Positions 55,368-64,000 of a stretch of 64,000 nt of DNA are shown one piece after another. Below the pieces are notes generated by a model. It was given only the letters and a program-made list of their open reading frames with translations. It was not told the DNA's origin and did not search any database. Origin of the DNA: Durusdinium trenchii (lineage: Eukaryota > Sar > Dinophyceae > Suessiales > Symbiodiniaceae). How positions within the stretch are numbered: position 1 is the first letter of the stretch; each line of letters opens with the position of its first letter. The translations under genes and the position numbers were made by a program. The DNA is taken from positions 1,012,010 through 1,076,009 of the forward strand of contig CAXAMN010013891.1 in NCBI GenBank assembly GCA_963970005.1, read 5' to 3'.

Positions 55368-58300
55368 ATGAGTGCCGCTGCAAGTCAAGACCAAGGTGGT
55401 CTGAAGTTTTTCTCTGGCGAGTCCGAAGACCACAAGGACTACCGTCGGTGGAAAGCATGGGTCCAGTCGAAGATGATGACGCTGGACAAAATGCCCAAGG
55501 AGGCCCGAGGGGCCTATGTTTTCACTCTCTTGAGTGGCAAGGCTTTGGAGTGTGTAGAACACCTGGATCCTAGCGCATTCCAGAAAGAAGGCGGTGAGAA
55601 AGTTCTGTTCGATCTTCTGGATCAGCGATTCCCTCAGAAAGAAGTCACCGATGAGATGTCGGAGGTGCTGACCGAGATCTTCAATCTTCGTGCCGCCGAA
55701 GGTGAAACACTCAAAGCCTGGATTAGCCGTGCCACTGAGTTGTTCGATCGATGCGCTCGCAAAACGAATGTCACGTTTCCTGAGGAGGCTCGAGGATGGC
55801 TGATCCTCCACAGGAGTGGGCTCAACGACGAACAAAAAGCTGTGGTCGTCGCTCGATCCTTAGGGGTCATGAAGCGAGAGGAGATCGGCAAAGCAATGCG
55901 CAGCTGCTACCCCGAGTTCGTGATGAAGAAGAAGCACATAGCTGGCGTTGCAATGCTGGAAGAATCCATCGTAGGAGAGCCCGTTTCTGAGATCTCCGAC
56001 CTCGTCGACGACTTCAACGATGTTGAACAATTTCTTGCTGAGTATCAGCAAGACGAGGCTCTTGAAGAAGAAGTCTATGAAGAGGCCGAGGTCGCAGAAG
56101 CATTGGCGATTAGCTGGAAAGATCGACGGCAAGAGCTGTCGAGGTTGCAGAAAGCTCGCAACTTTTCTTCGAATGCCGCCAAGTCCAATGAGCTCAGAAG
56201 AAGTTTTCGTGTAGAAGTTGAAGAGTTGAAGAAAAAGACACGCTGCCATCGCTGTGGACAATTGGGACACTGGTCCAAGGAATGTCGAAAAGGAAAAGGC
56301 AAAGGCAAGCAGTCCTCTTCCTCGAAGGGCTCCTCAGAGACTGGTGCAGCCCTGGTACAACCCGTCCAAGAAGATGATGAGCAGTTTGTTGCTATGGCGC
56401 AGCATTTTGCAAGTTGGTCGCCGCTTGACATCCTGCGTTCCACGAAGCGAGCAACAGATTCCTCGATTCCTGATTGGACCGTGCACGAAACTCTGCTGGT
56501 TTCAAGCCCTGGTTTCGGGGTGATCGATTCAGGATGCGGCCGCACTATTGTCGGCCGTGAGACACTTGCCAAGTTCAAGCAAATGTGGCAGCAACACGGC
56601 ATGTCATGCCCTGAGCCTGAGCCTGAGATCAACTGCTTCAGGTATGGCAATGGTGAAAAAGAGACCTCCACTGAGGTGCTGGCCATGCCAGTTCGAATCG
56701 CTGGCAAGTCTGGATCCATCCGTGCAGCCATCGTGCAAGGACAAGCCCCATTGCTGATCTCGCGTGCAGCTCTTCAGAAGCTCAAGGCAACACTGGCCTT
56801 CGGACAAGGCACCATGACCATATTTGACGATGCAGTGCAGGTGCCTCTCCACACCAATTCCGCTGGACAGTTCATGATTCGAGTCTTGCCCGAGGAAACC
56901 AAGGGCAAGGAAGTGCAGTTCTCGGAAGTTATGGCCTCTCAGGAAGCCAACAGTTGCTGTGATCATGAGCCTACAATCGCACCTTCCATGCCAGAGACCA
57001 CCTTAGATCTTGAAGAACAGGCCCAAGACTCCGCTGACACAGGACATCCAGGGTCGTCTGTTTGGTCTCGGGTGGATGAAGGTTTGACCTTAACGCCAGT
57101 GACGGGCAAACAGGCCCCTTTTTGGCACACAGTCATCCACAGGACCATCCATGATCTTGACACCGGTAGGATAGTGAGCGATCAAACTATCGATCATTGC
57201 AAAGATAAGAGATATTATATCCAACCTTTGCCGCAAGACGTTCGCAGAACTCGAACCGACTTCGTGTTTATGCCTCAGGAACACGTCAACACGATCGAGA
57301 GCCTGCCAGTTCAAGTGTGCCGACAGTTGACGGCACAAATCAAGCAGGCACCAAGTCGAGTCGGCTCCTTTGTGCAGGGGAAGCGTTTCATGTTGGCTGA
57401 GATTTTCAGCCCTCCTCGTTTCGCTCCGTCCATCGAAGCAGTAGGCGGTTTTGCCATGTCATGTGATCTCAAAACCGGGTATGATTTCTCAAAAGCCCAA
57501 TGCCGAGAAGAAACCAAACAGTTCCTCAAACAGCATCCTCCAGATCTTTTGGTACTGTGCCCTCCATGTACGTACGAAGGTGGTTGGTTCAACCTGAATG
57601 CTTGTACCATGGATCCAATGGAGTATTTGAAAAAGCGTCGATTGAGTCGGTTGTTCATTCGCTACTGTTGCGACCTGTTTGAGCAACAAGTACAGGCCGG
57701 GAAACAAGCCTTGTTCGAACATCCATTAGGAGCTAAGACATGGACCTATGAAGAGATGCAATGTTTGTTGAACAAGTACTTCCATGTCAAGTGCCACATG
57801 TGTAGGTTTGGGTTAAGACTTCCCCACAGCAAACAATACATCCGAAAGGCCACCAGATTGCTTGTGAGTCATCAATCAATGACAACCCTAGGCCTCACGT
57901 GTCCTGGAAAGAGAGACCCCCATCACACTTGTCACGACGTGGTGGCGGGAACACATGCTGAAGTGGGATCGATTAGCCAATATGTTGCGCAATACACACC
58001 GGCATTTGTACAAGCTGTTCTGAAGACCGTGCCGGCCTTTGAACGTGCCCAACAGGTGCACCTCGTGCAGATTAGGCATGATTGCCCCATGGAAGTTCAT
58101 GAAGTACTTATGAGTCGTGAAGAGATCCAAGGGGAGGATGAAGAAGCCATCAAACGAGCCCTGCATCGACTGCACAAGAATCTCGGCCACTGTAGCGCTA
58201 GAGATCTGGTTCGCATCCTCCGACATGGATCTGCGTCCGACAAAGCCATTGAGATGGCCAAGACGTTGGAATGCGACCTGTGCAAGTCCCAAGTTCGACC

Positions 58301-61300
58301 ACATGTGCCATTGCCTGCCAAACCGACACGCTCCTGTGAGTTCAATGTGTCAGTAGGAATAGATGTAAAATGGCTCCCAGGCTGGCAGGTCAATCAGAAG
58401 GTCAAAGCTCTAAACATTGTTTGTCAAGGGTCCTGTTACCAACAGATGATTCCTTTCTTCGAACGGGAAACCTCATGTCTCCTCCGACAACTGTTCGATA
58501 GTCACTGGATCCAATGGGCAGGAATCCCCAGAGAAGTCATCATGGATAGTGCACAAACAAATCTAGGAGAAGCCATGCAATCGTACCTTGATGATCAGGG
58601 CATCGTGGTCCGAACAATTCCAGCAGAAGCGCACTGGCAGCTTGGTAGGACAGAGGTTCACGGCGGGTGGTTTTCCAAAGTTCTTGAGAAGGTAATCCTA
58701 GAACATTCACCAACCACTCGAGAAGAATGGGAAGCTTGTGTTCGACATGCTCATGTAAAGAACCAAATGATTCAAAATTATGGTTACACTCCCCATCAAC
58801 ATGTGTTTGGAAAGAACCCAGACATTCCAGGTGACTTGTTGAGTGAACCGCTGCATGTCGTACCAGGCACCGCCGGTCTTGACGATTCCGCCATCGCCAG
58901 GTCTCAAGCCATTCGTACAAGCGCCAGACAGGCTGTTGTTGCCATGCAAGATGACAAAGCCTTGAGACAGGCCTTGGCTGCTCGACCTCGTGCCATGCTG
59001 TCGTATCAACCAGGCGATCTCGTGTGCTATTGGCGACAACAGAAAGTGATGGGTCAAGGTGTGGTTCAACAAGGTGGACGTTGGTATGGTACTGCAATTG
59101 TGATAGGTCAGGTCGGGAAGAATTATGTGGTGGCTCATCGTCGTCACATCTTCCGGTGTGCGCCTGAACAAATGAGGCCAGCGACCACCGAAGAACGAGT
59201 CTTGGTTTCAACCCCTCAAGCAGAGCTGTTAGATATTCGAGATCTTGTGGAAGGAGGTACCTTTAAAAGCCATCAGTTCATTGACTTGGTTCCAGGACAC
59301 TATCCCTCCGAAGATCAATCAGTGAAATCAGACTCGGATAAAGGAGACACACCCCCATCAGCACAGCAGCCAAACATGTCGCCTGATCACGAGCAGTCCG
59401 AAGCACAGACGGCCGATGCCTCTGCTGTACCAGGTCCCATGACATGTGAGCCAGCGCGAACTCAAGAGACACATGCCTCAGTCTCTGCTGAAACACCGTC
59501 ACCTGAAGGGTTGGCTAGTGCACCAAGCTCATATGGTCCAATACGACGGAGGGTAGATCAGAAGTCCGGTGCTCCTGCTCTCTACAGACCGCCTGCAATG
59601 AGACAGGACGATTTCGTAGAAGTCATGAGAGAAGTGCTCCCTCAACTGCTTCAGGACGCCACAGAAACCAAAGAAGATCAGAACATGGTACATGGACAGA
59701 AAAGAGCCCTGTCTCCAGACCCGAGCACGACGGCCGAGTCGTCCGCTGCTCGACCACGCACCGAAGCGTACGATGAAGTCTTGTCTGTACAGGAAGTGGA
59801 CATGCATCTCGAAGAAAGCATCGAGACACTCATTGCCGCACACATCCAGAAGAAACTGAGTAAAGAGTTGTCCCCTTCAAACAATCCCCCAGAGGTGCAG
59901 AAACTAGTTAACTTGTCTAAGGGAGAAGAATGGAACACGATTTCCGACAAGGGAGCAATCCGTTTGCACTTTGGTAAAAAGGCTAGACTCATCCGGGCCG
60001 AGCACGCAGACCGTTTCATCGGATCGAGGTTCGTGATCATCAGAAAAGCAACACAAGACGGAGTCAGCGTTGATCCAAGTGATCCATCCACTTTCAAAAT
60101 CAAGAGTCGATGGGTCCTTCAGGGACATTTAGATCCTGACTTGGAAGAAAAGGCTGCATCTGGGTTGCTTCAATCACCAACCCTCAGTCAGCTAGGTAGG
60201 ATGGTTCTGATGCAGATCATTGCCTCTCATAAGTGGGTCCTACAGCTAGGCGATATTAAGGGCGCATTCTTGGAAGCAGGCGAACTCCCAGACAAGTTCA
60301 GACCTCTTTACGCAAAAATGCCACCAGGAGGCATCCCTGGAGTTCCAGAAGATTGTGTCATCGAAGTAGTCGGAAACCTATACGGACAGAACGATGCTCC
60401 AAGAGCGTGGCATAACACCTTCGATCGTGAAGCAACTCAGGCAGGTTGGACCCGATCGATCCTCGATCCATGCCTGTACACACTGCGTTGTCCCAACAGC
60501 AACAGCTTGCTGGGAGTGCTCGGCGTTCATGTCGACGACACCGCAGTAGGAGGTGAGGGACCCCTGTTTGAAAAGTCCTTAGAGAAACTGAAAGCCAGGT
60601 TCCCATACCGGAAGTGGAGGATATCCAATGGTGAATTTTGTGGTGCTATGTATGATCAATGCCCAAAGACGTTTGACATTGAGATGTCACAGGCAAGTTT
60701 TGCAGAGGGTTTGAGACCAGCTCACATCCCCAAAGGTGTTTCCTCCAATCAGTTGCTCAATGAACAACAAATTAGGGTCCTCCGAGCAATCAACGGTAGC
60801 CTTAACTGGTTGTCATCGCAAAGCCGTCCCGACTTGTCATGCCAAACAAGCATGTGTCAACAGGGCCTACCTAAACCGACCATCCAACATCTCAGAAGTG
60901 CGAACAACACTATTCGAAGGGCCAAACAATTCAAGGACCTCAAAATTCGTTTTAGATCCATTGAACCTGAGTCCCTGACAATATGCTGTCATAGCGATGC
61001 AGCGTTCGCCAACGTAGGTAGCCACACACAAGCTGGTTATGTTTTGGCGTTTGTTCATAAGAAGTTGCATGACGGCAAGGTGTCTCCATGGACGCCAGTG
61101 GCTTGGAAAAGCTATAAGTTGCCAAGGGCCGTGAGTTCCACCTTAGGAGGTGAAAGCCAAGCCATGTCAACTGCCAGTGGAACGGCAGAATGGCTGTCAC
61201 TCCTCCTTTCAGAGACCTTGGATGGCCCTTTCAAGGCAAGAGACGCACGAGACCTGTTGCAGAAGAGACCACCAGTCCTTGTATTGAAACGATCACCCAT

Positions 61301-61634
61301 CCTGGCCACAGATTGTAAGTCATTATATGACCACCTGATTTCCCCCTCATCACCAACGTCAATAGAAGATCGAAGAACATGTATTGATATAGTGATACTT
61401 CGGGAATCTCTTCAGTTGACAGGAGGTAGCATTCGATGGCTTCCCACGAAGTGGATGTTGGCAGATGGCTTGACCAAAGACAGCCAAGAGCCAATTGACT
61501 TGCTTCGATCCTGTGTCCGTCAAGGGACATATCAGATTTCTCCAGAGGACACGGTTCTCAGACAACAAGCTGAAGAACGCGAACGAAGGAAAAGCTTGAA
61601 AGCCGACGTCATGGATAATTCAGTGCAACTATAG
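55368..61634 (+). CDS. Copia-type Gag-Pol polyprotein with embedded methyltransferase-like domain, 2088 aa
   Basis: Starts at an ATG 58 bases after the 5' LTR. Gag matrix/capsid-like region with WKAWVQSKMMTLDKMPKEAR; zinc knuckle C293-C296-H301-C306 (standard CX2CX4HX4C); protease DSG at 387-389; methyltransferase-like segment about residues 650-850 (separate entry); integrase zinc finger H936-H941-C969-C972; integrase D999, D1060, E1096 (a textbook D,D35E spacing); a hydrophilic linker; RT with GDIKGAFLEAG and HVDD (D1723, D1724); RNase H with CHSDAAFAN (D1877), GGESQAM and ATDCKSLYDHL, and the ADGLTKD tail. No stop or shift in the frame. The zinc-finger spacing equals that of element 1. An intact frame plus identical LTRs suggests recent activity. 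Confidence 0.95.
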   Translation: MSAAASQDQGGLKFFSGESEDHKDYRRWKAWVQSKMMTLDKMPKEARGAYVFTLLSGKALECVEHLDPSAFQKEGGEKVLFDLLDQRFPQKEVTDEMSEVLTEIFNLRAAEGETLKAWISRATELFDRCARKTNVTFPEEARGWLILHRSGLNDEQKAVVVARSLGVMKREEIGKAMRSCYPEFVMKKKHIAGVAMLEESIVGEPVSEISDLVDDFNDVEQFLAEYQQDEALEEEVYEEAEVAEALAISWKDRRQELSRLQKARNFSSNAAKSNELRRSFRVEVEELKKKTRCHRCGQLGHWSKECRKGKGKGKQSSSSKGSSETGAALVQPVQEDDEQFVAMAQHFASWSPLDILRSTKRATDSSIPDWTVHETLLVSSPGFGVIDSGCGRTIVGRETLAKFKQMWQQHGMSCPEPEPEINCFRYGNGEKETSTEVLAMPVRIAGKSGSIRAAIVQGQAPLLISRAALQKLKATLAFGQGTMTIFDDAVQVPLHTNSAGQFMIRVLPEETKGKEVQFSEVMASQEANSCCDHEPTIAPSMPETTLDLEEQAQDSADTGHPGSSVWSRVDEGLTLTPVTGKQAPFWHTVIHRTIHDLDTGRIVSDQTIDHCKDKRYYIQPLPQDVRRTRTDFVFMPQEHVNTIESLPVQVCRQLTAQIKQAPSRVGSFVQGKRFMLAEIFSPPRFAPSIEAVGGFAMSCDLKTGYDFSKAQCREETKQFLKQHPPDLLVLCPPCTYEGGWFNLNACTMDPMEYLKKRRLSRLFIRYCCDLFEQQVQAGKQALFEHPLGAKTWTYEEMQCLLNKYFHVKCHMCRFGLRLPHSKQYIRKATRLLVSHQSMTTLGLTCPGKRDPHHTCHDVVAGTHAEVGSISQYVAQYTPAFVQAVLKTVPAFERAQQVHLVQIRHDCPMEVHEVLMSREEIQGEDEEAIKRALHRLHKNLGHCSARDLVRILRHGSASDKAIEMAKTLECDLCKSQVRPHVPLPAKPTRSCEFNVSVGIDVKWLPGWQVNQKVKALNIVCQGSCYQQMIPFFERETSCLLRQLFDSHWIQWAGIPREVIMDSAQTNLGEAMQSYLDDQGIVVRTIPAEAHWQLGRTEVHGGWFSKVLEKVILEHSPTTREEWEACVRHAHVKNQMIQNYGYTPHQHVFGKNPDIPGDLLSEPLHVVPGTAGLDDSAIARSQAIRTSARQAVVAMQDDKALRQALAARPRAMLSYQPGDLVCYWRQQKVMGQGVVQQGGRWYGTAIVIGQVGKNYVVAHRRHIFRCAPEQMRPATTEERVLVSTPQAELLDIRDLVEGGTFKSHQFIDLVPGHYPSEDQSVKSDSDKGDTPPSAQQPNMSPDHEQSEAQTADASAVPGPMTCEPARTQETHASVSAETPSPEGLASAPSSYGPIRRRVDQKSGAPALYRPPAMRQDDFVEVMREVLPQLLQDATETKEDQNMVHGQKRALSPDPSTTAESSAARPRTEAYDEVLSVQEVDMHLEESIETLIAAHIQKKLSKELSPSNNPPEVQKLVNLSKGEEWNTISDKGAIRLHFGKKARLIRAEHADRFIGSRFVIIRKATQDGVSVDPSDPSTFKIKSRWVLQGHLDPDLEEKAASGLLQSPTLSQLGRMVLMQIIASHKWVLQLGDIKGAFLEAGELPDKFRPLYAKMPPGGIPGVPEDCVIEVVGNLYGQNDAPRAWHNTFDREATQAGWTRSILDPCLYTLRCPNSNSLLGVLGVHVDDTAVGGEGPLFEKSLEKLKARFPYRKWRISNGEFCGAMYDQCPKTFDIEMSQASFAEGLRPAHIPKGVSSNQLLNEQQIRVLRAINGSLNWLSSQSRPDLSCQTSMCQQGLPKPTIQHLRSANNTIRRAKQFKDLKIRFRSIEPESLTICCHSDAAFANVGSHTQAGYVLAFVHKKLHDGKVSPWTPVAWKSYKLPRAVSSTLGGESQAMSTASGTAEWLSLLLSETLDGPFKARDARDLLQKRPPVLVLKRSPILATDCKSLYDHLISPSSPTSIEDRRTCIDIVILRESLQLTGGSIRWLPTKWMLADGLTKDSQEPIDLLRSCVRQGTYQISPEDTVLRQQAEERERRKSLKADVMDNSVQL
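57340..57960 (+). other. Methyltransferase-like domain inside the element 2 polyprotein
   Basis: Between protease and integrase: FMLAEIFSPPRFAPS (motif I-like, Glu678), DLLVLCPPCTYEGGW (PPC motif, Cys734 at nt 57567-57569) and ALFEHPLGAKTW (ENP-like motif as EHP, Glu784). This order and spacing match C5-type methyltransferases in outline, and the neighbouring DIRS-like element has the same three motifs. Known Copia proteins do not include this domain. Motif I lacks the usual Gly-rich turn (FSPP rather than FSGCGG), so SAM binding is doubtful without modelling. Confidence 0.6.
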
Positions 61635-61850
61635 TTGTTGTTTAAGAGCATAGAGTTTGCAGTAAGGAAGGTAGTCATCGGTAGACTACAGGGAATACTG
61701 TGTCTTGAAGCTCTTGTGTTATACGTTTTCTTGCATCAGTAAATAGCTGAGCAGTTTTGTCATAGCATGCAGCCGTGTCACAATGTTTCGAGTGTGTTGT
61801 CAAATTGTTTTGCTGTGATCGGTCTTGAAAGAAGTTCCTTATTCAGACCA

Positions 61851-61934
61851 GGGACAGGGTGACAGCCTTAGCTGTTGTCCTGCTCACTAGTCGGGACAGG
61901 GTGACAGCCTTAGCTGTTGTCCTGCTCACTAGTC
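61851..61934 (+). repeat. Perfect 42-bp tandem duplication in element 2
   Basis: Two adjacent identical units (61851-61892, 61893-61934), each beginning GGGACAGGGTGACAGCC and ending CTGCTCACTAGTC. They lie between the pol stop and the second ORF. They may be a regulatory element for a subgenomic message, or a recent slip duplication. Confidence 0.85.
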
Positions 61935-62001
61935 GTTTTCTATTTTAGCCTTTTGCGATCAAGAGCACGCGCCGCATTTGTTTCTTGAAAGGCATACCGA
62001 A

Positions 62002-62637
62002 ATGCCGCTCACTCCCGATGAAGCAGCACAGCTTCGCTATCTGATGGCCAAGGCGTCGTCAGACCAGGTGATGCCATCCCTGCCAATCGATGCACCAGGT
62101 ATTGCTTCCGGAGCTGCTGACCCAGACTCAGGTTTCAGCTTGATTCCCTTCTCTGGATCGATGACTGACGCCTCCAAACGTCGAGAGGAGTTGTCAGCAG
62201 CCTCGCCGCAACCGAAGAAGGAACGTGGATATGGTCCATCAGCACATCCCAAGTTCAAGGCCTCAGGTTCCATGGAAGGATCCTATGCTGCCACCGAAGG
62301 AATTCCACCTCCGATGCCAGGTTCAGATTTGAGCTCAAGTATGCTGCCAACTTTGCCTCCGGATGTGATGGACATGCACCAATGGGGTCGCACTGTCATC
62401 CAGTTCGGACAGTACAAAGGTTTGAACATGACTTACCATGATTTGGCATGCTCACCCGAAGACCGAGCCAAGTCATATGTAAAGTGGGTAACGGCACGTC
62501 AGCGATCAGCGTCAGGCCTGTTGCTTGATCTTTCAAATTATTTGAGCCGTTTCATCGCCGAACGTGATGCAGCAGAAGATGCCGCTTGGGAGGGGCCAAA
62601 GATCCCCGGCACCGATGTGCCTCGCACCTATAAGTAG
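62002..62637 (+). CDS. Second ORF of element 2, with an FGxYKG-type domain
   Basis: 211 codons from the ATG at 62002, after a 367-base gap from the pol stop. The first half is Pro/Ser-rich. The second half has WGRTVIQFGQYKGLNMTYHD, then KSYVKWV. The F-G-x-Y-K-G...Y-x-x-W pattern resembles a small domain found at the C-terminus of exonuclease X-type and DUF3820-like proteins; this is by motif memory only. An extra ORF in this position is known in plant Sireviruses (env-like), but this one has no signal peptide or membrane segment. Its stop is 72 bases before the 3' LTR. Confidence 0.65.
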   Translation: MPLTPDEAAQLRYLMAKASSDQVMPSLPIDAPGIASGAADPDSGFSLIPFSGSMTDASKRREELSAASPQPKKERGYGPSAHPKFKASGSMEGSYAATEGIPPPMPGSDLSSSMLPTLPPDVMDMHQWGRTVIQFGQYKGLNMTYHDLACSPEDRAKSYVKWVTARQRSASGLLLDLSNYLSRFIAERDAAEDAAWEGPKIPGTDVPRTYK

Positions 62638-62709
62638 AGATTCAATTCGTAAGAGTCGAAGCCTTGTCAGGAGAAGCCTTGGTTCGAACTTTTTATAGTT
62701 TAAAAGCCG

Positions 62710-62863
62710 TGTTGACTTCCATGAGTGCCGCAACCATGTCTTCCTTCCAGGTGCAAGCATATCGATCGTCGTATCCGCAGGGACATTCATCGGCTGGAGC
62801 TGAAAAGGATCGCCCGATGGGTTTTTGATCGACTGGAGTCGGTCGGCTACCGGTGTTTCGACA
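62710..62863 (+). repeat. 3' LTR of element 2 (154 bp)
   Basis: Copy of 55156-55309. The bases just upstream (GTTTAAAAGCCG) give no strong polypurine tract. Confidence 0.93.
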
Positions 62864-64000
62864 CAGTATACACATCATGAGTGAAAAACCAGCCATGGAT
62901 ACCATCAATCATCACATATGTTCACTCTTCAGTGTGGTTTTTTGGGCAGTTCGTCTCCTTGTCTCCTCGTCGTCCCCCTGTTTGGCCGCACTCGCTTGAC
63001 CGAGCTCGCTCGGTCCGGACCGCCTGTACGGACCGGACAGTGGATGGATGGAAAACCATGAATGCCACGCCCGTGAAAAGACCCCAGAAGTCCACGTACC
63101 GGTATCTCCAAGAGACCCCAGAAACCAGAGGGAGCCTGTCGGAGGTTGCTGGAAGAAGAACGTGAGTTGAACGTGAGTTTCGCAGAGGTTCCACTTCTCT
63201 GGACTCACAAGATTGCGGGGGTCCTAAAGGTCCTAAAGCTAGCCGGTGGCTCCTGTGGGGTGTTTGGTATTTAAAGTTCAAGCATTTGCTAAAAATGTCC
63301 ACTTCCACTTATAGCTTGCAACCCCGCATACGTTCCATCCTGATTTGAACTTCTCGCGGTTCTGCTTTCAAACTCCGCTCTCAAAGGGCTCTACGGTTCT
63401 GCTACGGAGGATGTCCGTCCGGAGCGGTCCAGGATCCCAAAGTGGTCTGGACGCGTCCGTTGCCACCGGACCAAGTACTGGAACTCGAGGAACTCAGGCG
63501 CGTCATGGAGCGTGTGCCTGGTGTTTCATGGTTTTGGGAGGGCGAAACAAATGGGTGTGTTGTGAAGAGAAAGGGAGAACTCCTGGCCCCATGGGTTGTG
63601 GTTTGTTGTCCTTCTTCCAGAAGGTCTTTGAGATCTCCACACACCCAAAGGAGAATGGGAAGGGAAAAAGGTGGAACTGTTCGGCAGGCAATACAGCTGT
63701 TCAATTGTTGTTGTTTTTCAACTCTGTTTGAAAACCAGAACATGTGGGGGTGTCAAAACACTAGCCTGCCAGGGACAAACAAAGGAGGAGATATGGATTT
63801 CCGACTCGTTCCATAGCCCGATACTTTCTTCTTTCAGAGGGCCTGCAGGTCCAGATTTGAGCAGCCACAACAGGAACACTGCTTTGACGAAAGGACGTCC
63901 GTTCCGTCTCTCTCCCTGAAGTTCGCATTGGTACTTGGTACTTGTTTGGACTGGAGGGAGAGGGCGGCCAAGGTATGGGTATCTTCTTTCTTCCGAACTA
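62864..64000. other. Right-hand flank, no secure gene
   Basis: A short palindrome (ACCGAGCTCGCTCGGT) lies near 63000. An open patch at 63059-63150 begins MNATPVKRPQKSTYRYLQ. The exon-like block at 63433 is listed separately. Confidence 0.35.
63433..63511 (+). CDS. Exon-like block (tentative)
   Basis: GCGGTCCAG precedes 26 codons reading DPKVVWTRPLPPDQVLELEE, then LRRVME, with one base before a GT donor (GTGTGC). It has a coding look and good splice ends. No partner exon or recognised protein. Confidence 0.35.

Larger units (their letters stand above)
55156..62863 (+). mobile_element. Complete Copia-order LTR retrotransposon (element 2)
   Basis: Two 154-bp direct repeats, identical by eye, start TGTTGAC and end CGACA. 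A primer-binding site follows the first. An uninterrupted gag-pol frame of 2088 codons has integrase before RT, and a second ORF lies before the 3' LTR. The flanks do not give a clean 5-bp duplication: TACAG on the left, CAGTA on the right; only ACAG is shared if the last LTR base is counted. The LTR sequence differs from element 1 despite equal length. Confidence 0.93.

Noticed and set aside
55151..62868. 5-bp target duplication for element 2
   Set aside because: The flanks read TACAG and CAGTA. Only a 4-base ACAG match exists if the last LTR base is counted, so no duplication is claimed.

Overview
The window looks like nuclear DNA of a dinoflagellate, most likely of the Symbiodiniaceae type. 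This rests on three things seen in the sequence: a dispersed-exon gene whose introns mostly begin with GC rather than GT and whose exons nearly always begin with G after AG; very large retroelements of kinds I associate with dinoflagellates; and long stretches without genes that are filled with short hairpin elements. No rRNA, convincing tRNA or CRISPR array was seen. Two 10-base N runs (12210-12219 and 51732-51741) mark assembly gaps.

Layout. 1-390: flank with a 150-bp tandem duplication. 393-10082: a complete Copia-order LTR retrotransposon with identical 154-bp LTRs, a 5-bp target duplication (CAACG) and one uninterrupted gag-pol frame of about 3042 codons. 10.1-25.3 kb: no secure gene; hairpin elements (MITE-like), a 42-bp repeat cluster and a CAT microsatellite. 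27.2-42.7 kb: a plus-strand host gene, for which I could chain 15 short exons by splice signals and reading phase. It predicts a multi-pass membrane protein of unknown function. 45.55-51.67 kb: a DIRS-like (tyrosine-recombinase) retroelement with six overlapping reading frames: a small membrane ORF, Gag-like, RT, RNase H, recombinase and methyltransferase-like. It carries apparent frame breaks. 52-55 kb: little that is certain; two hairpin elements and isolated exon-like patches. 55156-62863: a second complete Copia-order element, again with identical 154-bp LTRs and the same primer-binding site, a 2088-codon gag-pol with an embedded methyltransferase-like domain, and a second small ORF before the 3' LTR. 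62.9-64 kb: one exon-like patch.

How it fits together. Each Copia element carries what it needs to copy itself: nucleocapsid, protease, integrase, reverse transcriptase and RNase H, with priming predicted from the initiator methionine tRNA. Each has also acquired an extra domain between protease and integrase: a CX5R (phosphatase/RapZ-C-like) segment in the first and a PPC-motif methyltransferase-like segment in the second. The DIRS-like element also ends in a PPC-motif methyltransferase-like domain, so two unrelated retroelement orders in one window carry comparable modules. The most notable non-coding signals are two hairpin (MITE-like) families: one with 3-bp target duplications and exchangeable arms, one with TA duplications.
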